A DNA stretch of 64,000 bases from Brevibacterium antiquum (GTDB lineage Bacteria > Actinomycetota > Actinomycetes > Actinomycetales > Brevibacteriaceae): positions 1-64,000 of the forward strand of contig NZ_JABASX010000006.1 of assembly GCF_016107655.1 (NCBI RefSeq). The letters are read 5' to 3'. The position numbers and the translations under genes are program-made. Below are positions 8,727 through 16,723 of the stretch, in pieces (within the stretch, counting starts at the first letter, position 1; each line of letters opens with the position of its first letter). The notes under the pieces were generated by a model. It worked only from the letters and a program-made list of their open reading frames with translations, made no database searches and was not told the DNA's origin.

Positions 8727-8755
8727 AGTATGGACCGCGCAGGCTCACCACTGAA
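8727..8755 (-). promoter_or_regulatory. candidate promoter of the hutI operon
   Basis: Read on the minus strand, TTCAGT (8755-8750) and CATACT (8732-8727) are separated by 17 bp and resemble -35 and -10 elements. They lie about 37-65 bp before the hutI start and just downstream of the palindromic operator at 8774-8789. Assigned by eye only. Confidence 0.35.
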
Positions 8756-8773
8756 CCGGGATCAGCGAAATTC

Positions 8774-8789
8774 GTCCGACATTTCGGAC
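8774..8789. promoter_or_regulatory. palindromic operator GTCCGACATTTCGGAC upstream of hutI
   Basis: The 16-mer GTCCGACATTTCGGAC has 6-bp arms GTCCGA/TCGGAC around CATT. The identical 16-mer recurs upstream of hutU at 14050, and related sites precede the CoA-transferase and NCS1 genes. It is proposed to be the binding site of the IclR protein of this operon. Confidence 0.7.
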
Positions 8790-8859
8790 AGTTCGTGAGC
8801 GACGCCTCATAGCCCTCAAGCCCGCCGCAGACGCAGTTCGGCGTCGTTACCTCACGCCC

Positions 8860-10473
8860 TCACTTCTCGCGCAGGTCACCCTTGTGGATCTTGCCGACCG
8901 AGTTCTTCGGCAGGCTGGCGACGATGTGGATCGCGGCAGGAACCTTGAACCGAGCAAGCTTGGTCTCGAGGAACTCCTGGAGCTCTTCGCCCGTGGTCTT
9001 CGCGTCGGTGCGCAGTGCCACATGGGCGATGGGAATCTCTCCGTACTTGTCATCCGGGCTGCCGACGACAGCCGCCTCGGTGACCTGCGGGTGGCCCAGG
9101 AGCGCGTCCTCGATCTCCTTGGGGTAGATGTTCTCTCCGCCGCGGATGATCATGTCCTTGATTCGGTCGACGAGGGTGAGGTACCCCTCCTCGTCGAGGT
9201 ATCCGATGTCCCCGGTGTGCAGCCATCCGTCCCTGAGCGTCTCGGCTGTCGCCCCGGAGCGACCGAGATAGCTCTTCATGACGGTCTGCCCGGAGATGAC
9301 AACCTCCCCGGCCTCGCCGACGTCCATGAATCGTCCCTCCGGGTCCTTGGCCGCCACGGTGATTCCCGGCAAGGCTGTGCCCACGGTCCCCGGGCGGTGG
9401 GTGCCGTCGTTGCGGTTGAGGGTCGCCGCGACCGAGCATTCCGAGAGACCGTAGCCTTCGAGGATGGTCACGTCGAACTTCGATTCGAAACGGGTGATCG
9501 CGTCGACCGACATCGGAGCCGCACCGCAGATGACGTACCGGAGGGAAGAGGTATCGACGCTGCGCTGGGTTGTGGCCTCAAGGACCGAGTAGATCGTCGG
9601 CACCGCAGAGAAGTAGGTGGGGCGCTCTTCTTCGACGGCATCCCAGAAGGTTCTCGGATCGAACTTCGGCAGCACGTGGACGCTGCCGCCGAACATCAGC
9701 GGTGCCACTGTGCCGGCGAGGAGTCCGTTGCAGTGGAAGAGAGGGAGTACGAGGAGGCTGCGAGCGTCCTGGCCGAAGTCGATCCCGCTGAGGATCGACC
9801 ACACCATGGACGAGATGTTGAATTGGTCGAGTACGCAGCCCTTCGGCCTGCCTGTCGTACCCGAGGTGTAGATGATGAGTGATGCGTCTTCGCCGCGGAT
9901 ATCGAGATCACGGATGGGTTCGGCGCCTCCGCGGAAGCAGTCCTCGTCGACGGAGAGGAAACCGAGCCCGCGGACGTCAGCGATCATCCCGGCGCGGGAG
10001 TCGCCGATGAGCACCACGGCACCGGAGTCGTCGAGCTGGAAGCTCACCTCGTCGTCGGTCAGGGCAGGGTTGATCGGGGTCAGCGCCGCACCAAGGGACC
10101 AGGTCGCGAACATCGTCGTGATGACCTCGGGGACGTTGCGCAGAAGCACACCGACCACAGAGCCGTGACCGACCCTGAACTTGGTTCTCATTGCGTGTGC
10201 GGTCGCAGCCACAGCGGATGCGAATTCGGAGTTGTCGAAGCTGCCACCGGGCCAACTCAGGCACGGCCCGTTGGGATCGAACAGAGCGCGATCGGCAGGG
10301 AGTCCGACCACACCGGCCACGGGGAAGGCTGAGGCCACAGCCGCCTCGGCGACCCTCTGCTCGGCGCATGACAGATCGTCGACACCTGCCGGGCCATCAG
10401 CGCGGGCTTCTGCATCGTCGCGGGTCGGCGTATAGCTCCTGGTCGACGCGGAGGCGGTATTCGAGATCTGCAT
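8860..10473 (-). CDS. AMP-dependent acyl-CoA synthetase/ligase
   Basis: An ANL superfamily adenylating enzyme that joins a carboxylic acid to CoA through an acyl-AMP. From ATG at 10473 it has 537 residues; the frame opens further to 10590 but the extra sequence looks non-coding. The AMP-binding P-loop YTSGTTGRPKG lies at about 202-212, GYGLSE follows, then the hinge region GWLHTGDIGYLDEEGYLTLVDR and KDMIIRGGENIYPKEIE, and the C-terminal catalytic lysine context PKNSVGKIHK. The substrate is unknown. It is divergent from a PucR-type regulator, which may control it. It lies 169 bp from hutI on the same strand, with the hut operator in that gap downstream of its stop. Confidence 0.9.
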   Translation of the reverse strand: MQISNTASASTRSYTPTRDDAEARADGPAGVDDLSCAEQRVAEAAVASAFPVAGVVGLPADRALFDPNGPCLSWPGGSFDNSEFASAVAATAHAMRTKFRVGHGSVVGVLLRNVPEVITTMFATWSLGAALTPINPALTDDEVSFQLDDSGAVVLIGDSRAGMIADVRGLGFLSVDEDCFRGGAEPIRDLDIRGEDASLIIYTSGTTGRPKGCVLDQFNISSMVWSILSGIDFGQDARSLLVLPLFHCNGLLAGTVAPLMFGGSVHVLPKFDPRTFWDAVEEERPTYFSAVPTIYSVLEATTQRSVDTSSLRYVICGAAPMSVDAITRFESKFDVTILEGYGLSECSVAATLNRNDGTHRPGTVGTALPGITVAAKDPEGRFMDVGEAGEVVISGQTVMKSYLGRSGATAETLRDGWLHTGDIGYLDEEGYLTLVDRIKDMIIRGGENIYPKEIEDALLGHPQVTEAAVVGSPDDKYGEIPIAHVALRTDAKTTGEELQEFLETKLARFKVPAAIHIVASLPKNSVGKIHKGDLREK

Positions 10474-10618
10474 AGTCCGATCGTATCCAAGCATCAAGGT
10501 CAGCACACTGGACGCGCACGTCAAAGCACTTCCCAATGTTCGGTCAAGGGTACAAAAGGACCCCGGAACCGCCTCAGATGTTCTCACCACGAAGTTCAGG
10601 TCGCGCTAATCTGTCCCT

Positions 10619-11926
10619 ATGGCCCCCTCTCCTTCAGGGACGTCCGATGACGGGCACGATCCCACACATGACACCGCCGAGGTGATGGAGCACCTCGCCC
10701 GGATCTCCGCCGAGCTGAGTCCGCGCGTACCAGAGCTGACTCGGACCGTGAACGACTATCTGGCCACGCGGATCACAGAGCTCGGCGAGGAACCCACGCT
10801 CCTTGACCTGCTCAGTGCGAGCATCGAAGGAAATATCGAGACCATCTTCCATGCGATCCGGCATGGAATCGCCTCAGACAACCTCGAACCACCGGTCGCG
10901 GCCTACGAATACGCCAGACGGCTGGCACAGCGCGGTATCTCCGTGAATGCGCTGGTCAGGGCCTACCGCCTGGGGCAGCAGCGATTGCTGCAGGCCGCCT
11001 ACGACTACATCGCCGAGGATGCCGAACTCTCGGTCGATCTGGTCCCGGCAGTGTTCCAGCGTCTGGTCGACGAGGTGTCGGAATACATCGATTGGATGTC
11101 GGAGAAGGTCGCCCTCCTCTACCAGCAGGAACGTGACGCCTGGTTGGCCAATCGCACCACCGCCCGCGAATCCCAGGTCAGAGGCATCATCGAGGGCGGG
11201 CACATCGACGCCACGGCGGCCGCGGCGACGTTGGGATACAACCTCGCCGCCCGTCATGTGGCGGTCATCGCCTGGACCCACCATTCTGCACCGGACACCG
11301 TCGATGGCCTGGGCAGATTCACCTCCGCCATCAACGCCGCGGCCGCAGCGATGGGCTCCCCACGATCCAGTCTGATCATCAGTCGCGACCAGGACACCGC
11401 TTGGGGGTGGATCTCGGTACCCGAGGGCTGGGAGTACGAGGAGTCCCTCGGTGATCGTCTGAATGCCACCGAATTCGTGCACCTGGCCCTCGGCTCCGCT
11501 CACACGGGAGCGGCGGGATTCCGACTCTCTCACCATGAAGTCATGCGAGTCCAGAACGTGTGCCTGGCCGGACGAACTCCTGCGGCGCTGAGCTCGCACG
11601 ATGAGCCTGGGATGGCTCTGGTCTCACTGCTGGCCAATGATGTCGAGGGGGCCCGCAGCTGGGTGCGCTCCGTGCTCGGCCCACTGGCGGAGGACTCCGA
11701 GGCCAATGCTCGCCACCGTTCGACCCTGCTGACATTCCTGCGACACGACCGCAGCTACACGGCCACGGCCGCTGCCATGACGATGCACAAGAACTCGATC
11801 CGGTACCGGGTGGAAATGGCGGAGGCGATGCTCGGCATGGAGTTGAGTTCGAATCGGCTCAACATCGAGGCAGCCCTCTATGCTCACAGCTTCATCTTTG
11901 TACCTGGAGAACAAACACCCGACTGA
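10619..11926 (+). CDS. PucR/CdaR-type helix-turn-helix regulator
   Basis: A 435-residue regulator whose C-terminal ~50 residues form the PucR-type HTH (FLRHDRSYTATAAAMTMHK, then NSIRYRVEMAEAMLG). The central part resembles a degenerate GGDEF-like region. The N-terminal ~150 residues are helical and resemble the sensory part found in other actinobacterial members. Start is ATG at 10619. It is transcribed away from the acyl-CoA ligase across a 145-bp gap, the usual geometry of a local regulator with its target. It ends before a heptamer repeat array and a very strong stem-loop. The ligand is unknown. Confidence 0.87.
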   Translation: MAPSPSGTSDDGHDPTHDTAEVMEHLARISAELSPRVPELTRTVNDYLATRITELGEEPTLLDLLSASIEGNIETIFHAIRHGIASDNLEPPVAAYEYARRLAQRGISVNALVRAYRLGQQRLLQAAYDYIAEDAELSVDLVPAVFQRLVDEVSEYIDWMSEKVALLYQQERDAWLANRTTARESQVRGIIEGGHIDATAAAATLGYNLAARHVAVIAWTHHSAPDTVDGLGRFTSAINAAAAAMGSPRSSLIISRDQDTAWGWISVPEGWEYEESLGDRLNATEFVHLALGSAHTGAAGFRLSHHEVMRVQNVCLAGRTPAALSSHDEPGMALVSLLANDVEGARSWVRSVLGPLAEDSEANARHRSTLLTFLRHDRSYTATAAAMTMHKNSIRYRVEMAEAMLGMELSSNRLNIEAALYAHSFIFVPGEQTPD

Positions 11927-11938
11927 GCCTCGGCGCGA

Positions 11939-12043
11939 GACGGGAGACGGGAGATGGGTGACGCGTGACGCGAAACGGGAGTCGCGAGACGCGAGACGCG
12001 AAACGCGAAACGCGTGACGCGTGACGCGTGAGGCGTGAGGCGG
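11939..12043. repeat. 15 tandem 7-bp units (consensus GACGCGW)
   Basis: Fifteen uninterrupted heptamers run from 11939 to 12043, beginning GACGGGA GACGGGA and ending GAGGCGT GAGGCGG, with GACGCGT or GACGCGA as the dominant unit. Units differ by one or two bases but the 7-base phase is never broken. It lies just after the PucR gene stop, next to the stem-loop at 12053. No plausible protein is encoded. Confidence 0.9.
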
Positions 12044-12052
12044 TGGGCGTAG

Positions 12053-12114
12053 TTCAACAGTCGAAGTCAGGGTGAGCAGTTTCAAACCTGCTCACCCTGA
12101 CTTCGACTGTTGAA
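12053..12114. terminator. 27-bp perfect stem, 8-nt loop, between convergent genes
   Basis: TTCAACAGTCGAAGTCAGGG... at 12053-12079 is exactly complementary to ...CCCTGACTTCGACTGTTGAA at 12088-12114, with an 8-base loop TTTCAAAC. It sits between the convergent PucR and hutU genes and has no T-tract. A bidirectional intrinsic terminator of the tail-less actinobacterial type is the simplest reading. Confidence 0.85.
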
Positions 12115-12128
12115 TCGAGGCTCTGCCC

Positions 12129-13895
12129 CTACTGGGCGGCGGACTCCTCGTCGCGCTTGTCGAGCTCGGGGATCATCGGCACGCGCTGGCCGCGCTCGGC
12201 AGCGACCTCGGCGGCACGGTCGTAGCCGGCGTCGACGTGGCGGATGACGCCCATGCCTGGGTCGTTCGTCAGCAGGCGGGCCAACTTCTTGGCAGCCAGC
12301 TCGGTGCCGTCGGCCACGGAAACCTGGCCGGCGTGGATGGAGCGGCCGATGCCGACGCCGCCGCCGTGGTGGATGGAGACCCAGGTGGCACCCGAGGAGG
12401 TGTTGACCATGGCGTTGAGCAGCGGCCAGTCGGCCACAGCGTCGGTGCCGTCGAGCATCGATTCGGTCTCACGGTAGGGGCTGGCGACCGAGCCGGAGTC
12501 GAGGTGGTCACGGCCGATGACGATCGGGGCAGAGATCTTGCCCTCGGCGACGAGCTGGTTGAACAGCAACCCGGCCTGCTGACGCTCCTTGTAGCCGAGC
12601 CAGCAGATGCGAGCCGGGAGACCCTCGAACTCGACGTATTCGTTCGCAGCGTCGAGCCAGGTGTGGAGGTGCTCGTTCTCGGGGAAGAGCTCCTTGAGTG
12701 CCTTGTCGGTGACCTCGATGTCCTTGGGATCACCGGACAGGGCGACCCAGCGGAACGGTCCGAGACCTTCGCAGAAGAGCGGACGGATGTAGGCGGGGAC
12801 GAAGCCGGGAAACTCGAAGGCGCGCTCATAGCCGGCCTTGCGGGCTTCATCGCGGATCGAGTTGCCGTAGTCGAAGACCTCGGCGCCGCGATCCTGGAAT
12901 TCGACCATGGCACGCACGTGCTTGGCCATGGACTCCTCGGCGCGGATGGTGAACTTCTCCGCGTCCTGCTCGGCCTCATCATGCCAGTCATCGACGCTGA
13001 CGCCGATGGGCAGGTAGGACAGCGGGTCGTGCGCCGAGGTCTGGTCGGTGACGATGTCGACCTCTGCGGCCTCAGGACGGTCGAGGATCATCGGCAGGAT
13101 CTCAGCGGCGTTGCCGACGAGTCCCACAGACAGCGCCTGATTGTTCTTCTTGGCCTCGATGACCTTGGCGAGTGCGGTGTCGAGATCGGTCTCGACCTCG
13201 TCGAGGTAGCGCTTGGACTTGCGACGGTCCAGGCGGGTCTTATCGACGTCGATGATGAGGCAGGCGCCGCCGTTGAGGGTCACGGACAGCGGCTGGGCGC
13301 CGCCCATGCCGCCGCAGCCGCCGGTGATCGTCAGGGTTCCGGCCAAGGTGCCGTTGTAGCGTTTGCGGGCGATGGCGCCGAAGGTCTCATAGGTGCCCTG
13401 CAGGATGCCCTGGGTGGCGATGTAGATCCAGGAGCCGGCGGTCATCTGGCCGTACATCATGAGGCCCTCGGCCTCGAGTTCACGGAAGTGCTCCCAATTG
13501 GCCCAGTCGCCGACGAGGTTGGAGTTGGCGATGAGCACACGAGGCGCCCATTCGTGGGTGCGCATGACACCGACCGGCTTGCCCGACTGGACGAGGAGAG
13601 TCTCATCGTCCTCGAGGTCATCAAGGGTGCGCACGATCGCGTCGTAGGCCTCCCAGGAGCGAGCCGCGCGACCGGTGCCGCCGTAGACGACGAGGTCTTC
13701 GGGACGCTCGGCAACCTCGGGGTCGAGGTTGTTCATGAGCATCCGCTTAGGAGCTTCGGTCTGCCAGGACTTGGCGGTGATCTGCGTGCCACGGTCGGCG
13801 CGGATCACGCGTGAGGGGTCATGCTGGGTGAACGACGGCTTCGTCGCTGCGGTGCTCGAGTTGGAGGTGCCCGAGGTTTCGGAGACGCTGGTCAT
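12129..13895 (-). CDS. hutU: urocanate hydratase
   Basis: Converts urocanate to 4-imidazolone-5-propionate using a tightly bound NAD as electrophile, in the cytoplasm. The family is highly conserved: [17 protein letters not shown], the NAD-binding [31 protein letters not shown], and [16 protein letters not shown] near the C-terminus are all present. I prefer ATG at 13895 (588 residues), because GAAGGAG sits just before it; the ATG at 13913 would place that ribosome site inside the gene. It is monocistronic, separated from the other hut genes by an acyl-CoA ligase and its regulator, and preceded by an exact copy of the hutI operator. Confidence 0.95.
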   Translation of the reverse strand: MTSVSETSGTSNSSTAATKPSFTQHDPSRVIRADRGTQITAKSWQTEAPKRMLMNNLDPEVAERPEDLVVYGGTGRAARSWEAYDAIVRTLDDLEDDETLLVQSGKPVGVMRTHEWAPRVLIANSNLVGDWANWEHFRELEAEGLMMYGQMTAGSWIYIATQGILQGTYETFGAIARKRYNGTLAGTLTITGGCGGMGGAQPLSVTLNGGACLIIDVDKTRLDRRKSKRYLDEVETDLDTALAKVIEAKKNNQALSVGLVGNAAEILPMILDRPEAAEVDIVTDQTSAHDPLSYLPIGVSVDDWHDEAEQDAEKFTIRAEESMAKHVRAMVEFQDRGAEVFDYGNSIRDEARKAGYERAFEFPGFVPAYIRPLFCEGLGPFRWVALSGDPKDIEVTDKALKELFPENEHLHTWLDAANEYVEFEGLPARICWLGYKERQQAGLLFNQLVAEGKISAPIVIGRDHLDSGSVASPYRETESMLDGTDAVADWPLLNAMVNTSSGATWVSIHHGGGVGIGRSIHAGQVSVADGTELAAKKLARLLTNDPGMGVIRHVDAGYDRAAEVAAERGQRVPMIPELDKRDEESAAQ

Positions 13896-14049
13896 GTGAC
13901 TCTCCTTCTTCATTCTGTCTGACGGAGCGGAACGATTCTCATGTTCGGATCATGGCGAGCGGGAACCAGTCCCCCTCATTGTCATCGCTGACTACACATC
14001 CCATTCTGTCCTCTGCGCAGAAAAGCGATAGTGGCCTGGATCAAGTTCT

Positions 14050-14065
14050 GTCCGACATTTCGGAC
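14050..14065. promoter_or_regulatory. palindromic operator GTCCGACATTTCGGAC upstream of hutU
   Basis: Identical over all 16 bases to the site upstream of hutI, and about 155 bp before the hutU start codon. A chance exact repeat of a 16-mer at two hut promoters is very unlikely. Confidence 0.72.
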
Positions 14066-14155
14066 TGCGGTGTCGGCGTGCCTCAACTCTGAGTCTCGCC
14101 AGCCATGGTCCATGCCTCCACAGCACTGGATAGTCGACTAGCGACTCCACAGACA

Positions 14156-14171
14156 ATCCGACACCTCGGAC
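14156..14171. promoter_or_regulatory. palindromic operator ATCCGACACCTCGGAC upstream of CoA-transferase
   Basis: A variant of the hut operator with the same arms TCCGA/TCGGA and the centre CACC. It ends 55 bp before the CoA-transferase start codon at 14227. Confidence 0.65.
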
Positions 14172-14226
14172 GAAACTCGAGGTGAGAGCGTTGTCTTCCG
14201 CGCTCCTCACCTCGAGGATTGTCCTC

Positions 14227-15396
14227 ATGAACGCAACGAAGCAACTTCTCAGCGGGGTCAGGGTCGCCGACTTCTCCCGCGTGCTGGCCGGCCCTTATGC
14301 CACCGCCATGCTCGCCGATCAGGGCGCCGAGGTCTTCAAGATCGAAATGCCGGGCCATGGTGATGACTCCCGCCACCTGGGCCCCTTCACCGACACGGGC
14401 TCGACGTATTTCACGTCCCTCAACCGGGGCAAACGCTCCATCGAGGCCGATCTCAAGGATCCCGAGCAGCATGCGCAGCTGCTCGACTTCCTCCGCACCT
14501 GCGATGTGGTCGTCGAGAACTTCCGGCCGGGCGTGGCAGCCAAACTGGGCCTATCCTTTGAGGACATCAAAGAGGTCAAACCCGACATCGTCTACGCCTC
14601 GATCTCCGGCTTTGGGCAGACCGGCACACAGGCGAAACGGCCTGCCTACGACACCGTCATCCAGGCCCTCAGCGGACTCATGTCGTCCACCGGCTTCCCC
14701 GAGGGCTCCCCCACCCGCGTGGGGGAATCCATCGCCGACGTCTCCGCCGGAGTCTTCGCTGCCTTCGGCGTCTCGAGCGCCCTCTTCCACCGCCAGACCA
14801 CCGGCGAAGGGGCCCACATCGACATTCCGATGCTCGACGTCATGCTCGCCACGCAGCCGACCAACGCAGCCATCCACGCCGCCGGCTCCGCCCCGGGCCG
14901 GGTCGGCAACCGCCACCCGATCTCAGCGCCCTTCGACACCTATCAAGCGGCCGACGGGCTCGTCGTCATCGCCGTCGCCAATGACAAGCTCTTCGGAGTC
15001 CTCTCTGCGACCCTCGGCAAGCCCGAGCTCGCCACCGATGCCAGGTTCGCCACAGACGGACTCCGCTCGGACAACGACGAGGATCTGCGCACCGAGATCG
15101 AGGAGTTCACCAGCACTCACACGGTGGCCGAGCTGTGCGCGATCTTCGACGCGGCAGGAGTCCCCAACTCCCCGGTTCTCAACTTCACCGAGGCGATCGA
15201 CGGCACCATCACCGCCGACCGCGATCTCACCACCATTGATGCCCGCACCGGTCATACGCACCTGCGCCACCCCCTCCTCGTCGACGGTGTCAGGCCGACA
15301 TCCGCGCTTCCGGTGCCCCACCTCGGCGAACACAATGACGAGCTGAGCGCAGAACGAACTGACGCACCCCGTTCAGCAGAACCGACGAAGGAGTAG
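14227..15396 (+). CDS. class III (CaiB/BaiF) CoA-transferase
   Basis: Transfers CoA between an acyl-CoA and a free carboxylic acid. The 389-residue protein shows the family opening GVRVADFSRVLAGPYATAMLAD, then VFKIEMPGHGDD, YFTSLNRGKRSIEADLK, and VVENFRPG. The Asp in IDIPMLDVML (about residue 204) lines up with the catalytic aspartate. The start is ATG at 14227 after GAGGA. The acyl-CoA dehydrogenase follows four bases after its stop, so the two form an operon. A hut-type operator precedes it. The substrate is not determinable. An imidazole acid linked to urocanate is a hypothesis from context. Confidence 0.9.
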   Translation: MNATKQLLSGVRVADFSRVLAGPYATAMLADQGAEVFKIEMPGHGDDSRHLGPFTDTGSTYFTSLNRGKRSIEADLKDPEQHAQLLDFLRTCDVVVENFRPGVAAKLGLSFEDIKEVKPDIVYASISGFGQTGTQAKRPAYDTVIQALSGLMSSTGFPEGSPTRVGESIADVSAGVFAAFGVSSALFHRQTTGEGAHIDIPMLDVMLATQPTNAAIHAAGSAPGRVGNRHPISAPFDTYQAADGLVVIAVANDKLFGVLSATLGKPELATDARFATDGLRSDNDEDLRTEIEEFTSTHTVAELCAIFDAAGVPNSPVLNFTEAIDGTITADRDLTTIDARTGHTHLRHPLLVDGVRPTSALPVPHLGEHNDELSAERTDAPRSAEPTKE

Positions 15397-15400
15397 GACC

Positions 15401-16540
15401 ATGGGATTCGACATCAGCGCGGACGAGCAGGAACTCGTCGACGCCGTCACACAGATCAGCAAAGATGTCCTCGTACCGCAGGCCGCGGCCGCGGATGCGA
15501 ACGAACGCGTCTCGGACGCAACATTGCAGACCCTCGCCGAGGTGGGGGTCCTTGGCCTGAACCTGCCCGAGGAATTCGGTGGGCCGGGAGTCGGCTCGGT
15601 GGCGATGAGCCAAATGGTCGCCGCAGTGACCGAGGCGTGCGCTTCGACGGCGTCCATCATCACAGCACAGTTCCTCGCCACCGACTCGATCCTGCTCGGC
15701 GGCACCGATGCCCAGCGCGAGAACTGGCTGCCCAGGGCCGCCGCCGGTGAGATCATCGGTTCCTTCGGACTGACCGAACCGGGGGCGGGGTCTAACCCTG
15801 CCGAGATGTCGACGTGGGCCACACGCGTCGAAGACGGCTGGCACCTCAAGGGCACCAAATGCTTCATCACGAACGCCGGATTCGCCGACTTCATCGTCGT
15901 CTACGCAAAGACCGACGTCGAGGCCGGGCACAAGGGGATCAGCGCATTCATCGTCGACACCAAGGTGGCCGGTGACGGGCTGAATTTCAATCCCCCGGAG
16001 AAGACGATGGGTCTGCGCGGCAGCCCGGTCTACGAGTTCGTTATCGACACGATCGTTGCCGACGACGCGCTGCTGGGCGTCGAGGGCGAGGGCTTCACCA
16101 CGGCCATGCGCGTCCTCGACCGGGGCCGCATCGAGGTCGCGGCGATGAGCCTCGGAATCTCGAAGGCCGCCCTCGACGCGGCAGTGGCCTGGTCCGGCGA
16201 GCGCAAGATCAACGGCAAACCGCTCAACCGCCTGCAGGGCATCGCCTTCAAGCTCGCCGACATGTACATGAAGTACCGATCGGCGTGGCTGCTGACGATG
16301 GATGCCGCGGAGCAGAGGGACGCCGAGGTGGACTTCACCAGGTCCTCGGCCACGGCCAAACTCGCCGCGTCCGAGGCTGCCGCGTTCATCGCCGACGAAG
16401 CGCTGCAGATCCACGGCGGCTACGGCTTCACCAGGGACTTCCCGCTCGAACGATACGTCCGCGATGCCAGGATCTACCGCATCTATGAGGGTTCCTCGGA
16501 GATCCAGCGCACGATCATCGCCCGCAGCCTCTCGGTCTGA
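15401..16540 (+). CDS. acyl-CoA dehydrogenase
   Basis: An FAD-dependent enzyme that introduces an alpha,beta double bond into an acyl-CoA and passes electrons to electron-transferring flavoprotein. The 379 residues have the standard layout: GSFGLTEPGAGSNPAEM and CFITNAGFADFIVVYAKT for flavin and substrate binding, LRGSPVYEF, LDRGRIEVAAMSLGI, and the catalytic-base region RIYEGSSEIQR with Glu at about 363. The start is ATG at 15401, four bases after the CoA-transferase stop. Linked to the CoA-transferase, it probably oxidises the CoA ester that enzyme makes. Which acyl-CoA is unknown. Confidence 0.92.
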   Translation: MGFDISADEQELVDAVTQISKDVLVPQAAAADANERVSDATLQTLAEVGVLGLNLPEEFGGPGVGSVAMSQMVAAVTEACASTASIITAQFLATDSILLGGTDAQRENWLPRAAAGEIIGSFGLTEPGAGSNPAEMSTWATRVEDGWHLKGTKCFITNAGFADFIVVYAKTDVEAGHKGISAFIVDTKVAGDGLNFNPPEKTMGLRGSPVYEFVIDTIVADDALLGVEGEGFTTAMRVLDRGRIEVAAMSLGISKAALDAAVAWSGERKINGKPLNRLQGIAFKLADMYMKYRSAWLLTMDAAEQRDAEVDFTRSSATAKLAASEAAAFIADEALQIHGGYGFTRDFPLERYVRDARIYRIYEGSSEIQRTIIARSLSV

Positions 16541-16627
16541 GGGCGAACGCGAGAACTTCGCCGAGGCGGGACCTGACGTGAACGATCACGGCGGGCCGCC
16601 TCGGCGCGAAACGTTGTCCTCCGAATT

Positions 16628-16643
16628 TTCCGAGATATCGGAC
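16628..16643. promoter_or_regulatory. palindromic operator TTCCGAGATATCGGAC upstream of NCS1 permease
   Basis: Shares the TCCGA-N4-TCGGA core (16629-16642) with the hutI, hutU and CoA-transferase sites. It lies 80 bp before the permease start, in the 183-bp gap after the acyl-CoA dehydrogenase, so the permease likely has its own promoter under the same regulator. Confidence 0.62.
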
Positions 16644-16723
16644 AAAAGATGTGATGTGGACCTCGTCTGGGACCTCAGGGCGGTGCCACACTGTTCCTGA
16701 TTCAACTTTCAAAGGAGAAAACC

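Larger units (their letters stand above)
13896..14226. promoter_or_regulatory. divergent control region hutU / CoA-transferase
   Basis: A 331-bp region between divergent genes. It contains two palindromic operators (14050-14065 and 14156-14171), one closer to each gene. The frame that would extend the CoA-transferase up to 14182 is not supported, because the GAGGA ribosome site at 14214-14218 fits the ATG at 14227. No small gene is apparent. Confidence 0.6.

Noticed and set aside
11939-12043. CRISPR array in the heptamer repeats
   Set aside because: Units are only 7 bp with no spacers, and no cas genes are near.
12237-13814. 525-residue open frame on the plus strand opposite hutU
   Set aside because: It is the exact antisense of hutU, rich in Gly/Asp/Val/Arg as GC-rich shadows are, with no family motif and no ribosome site.
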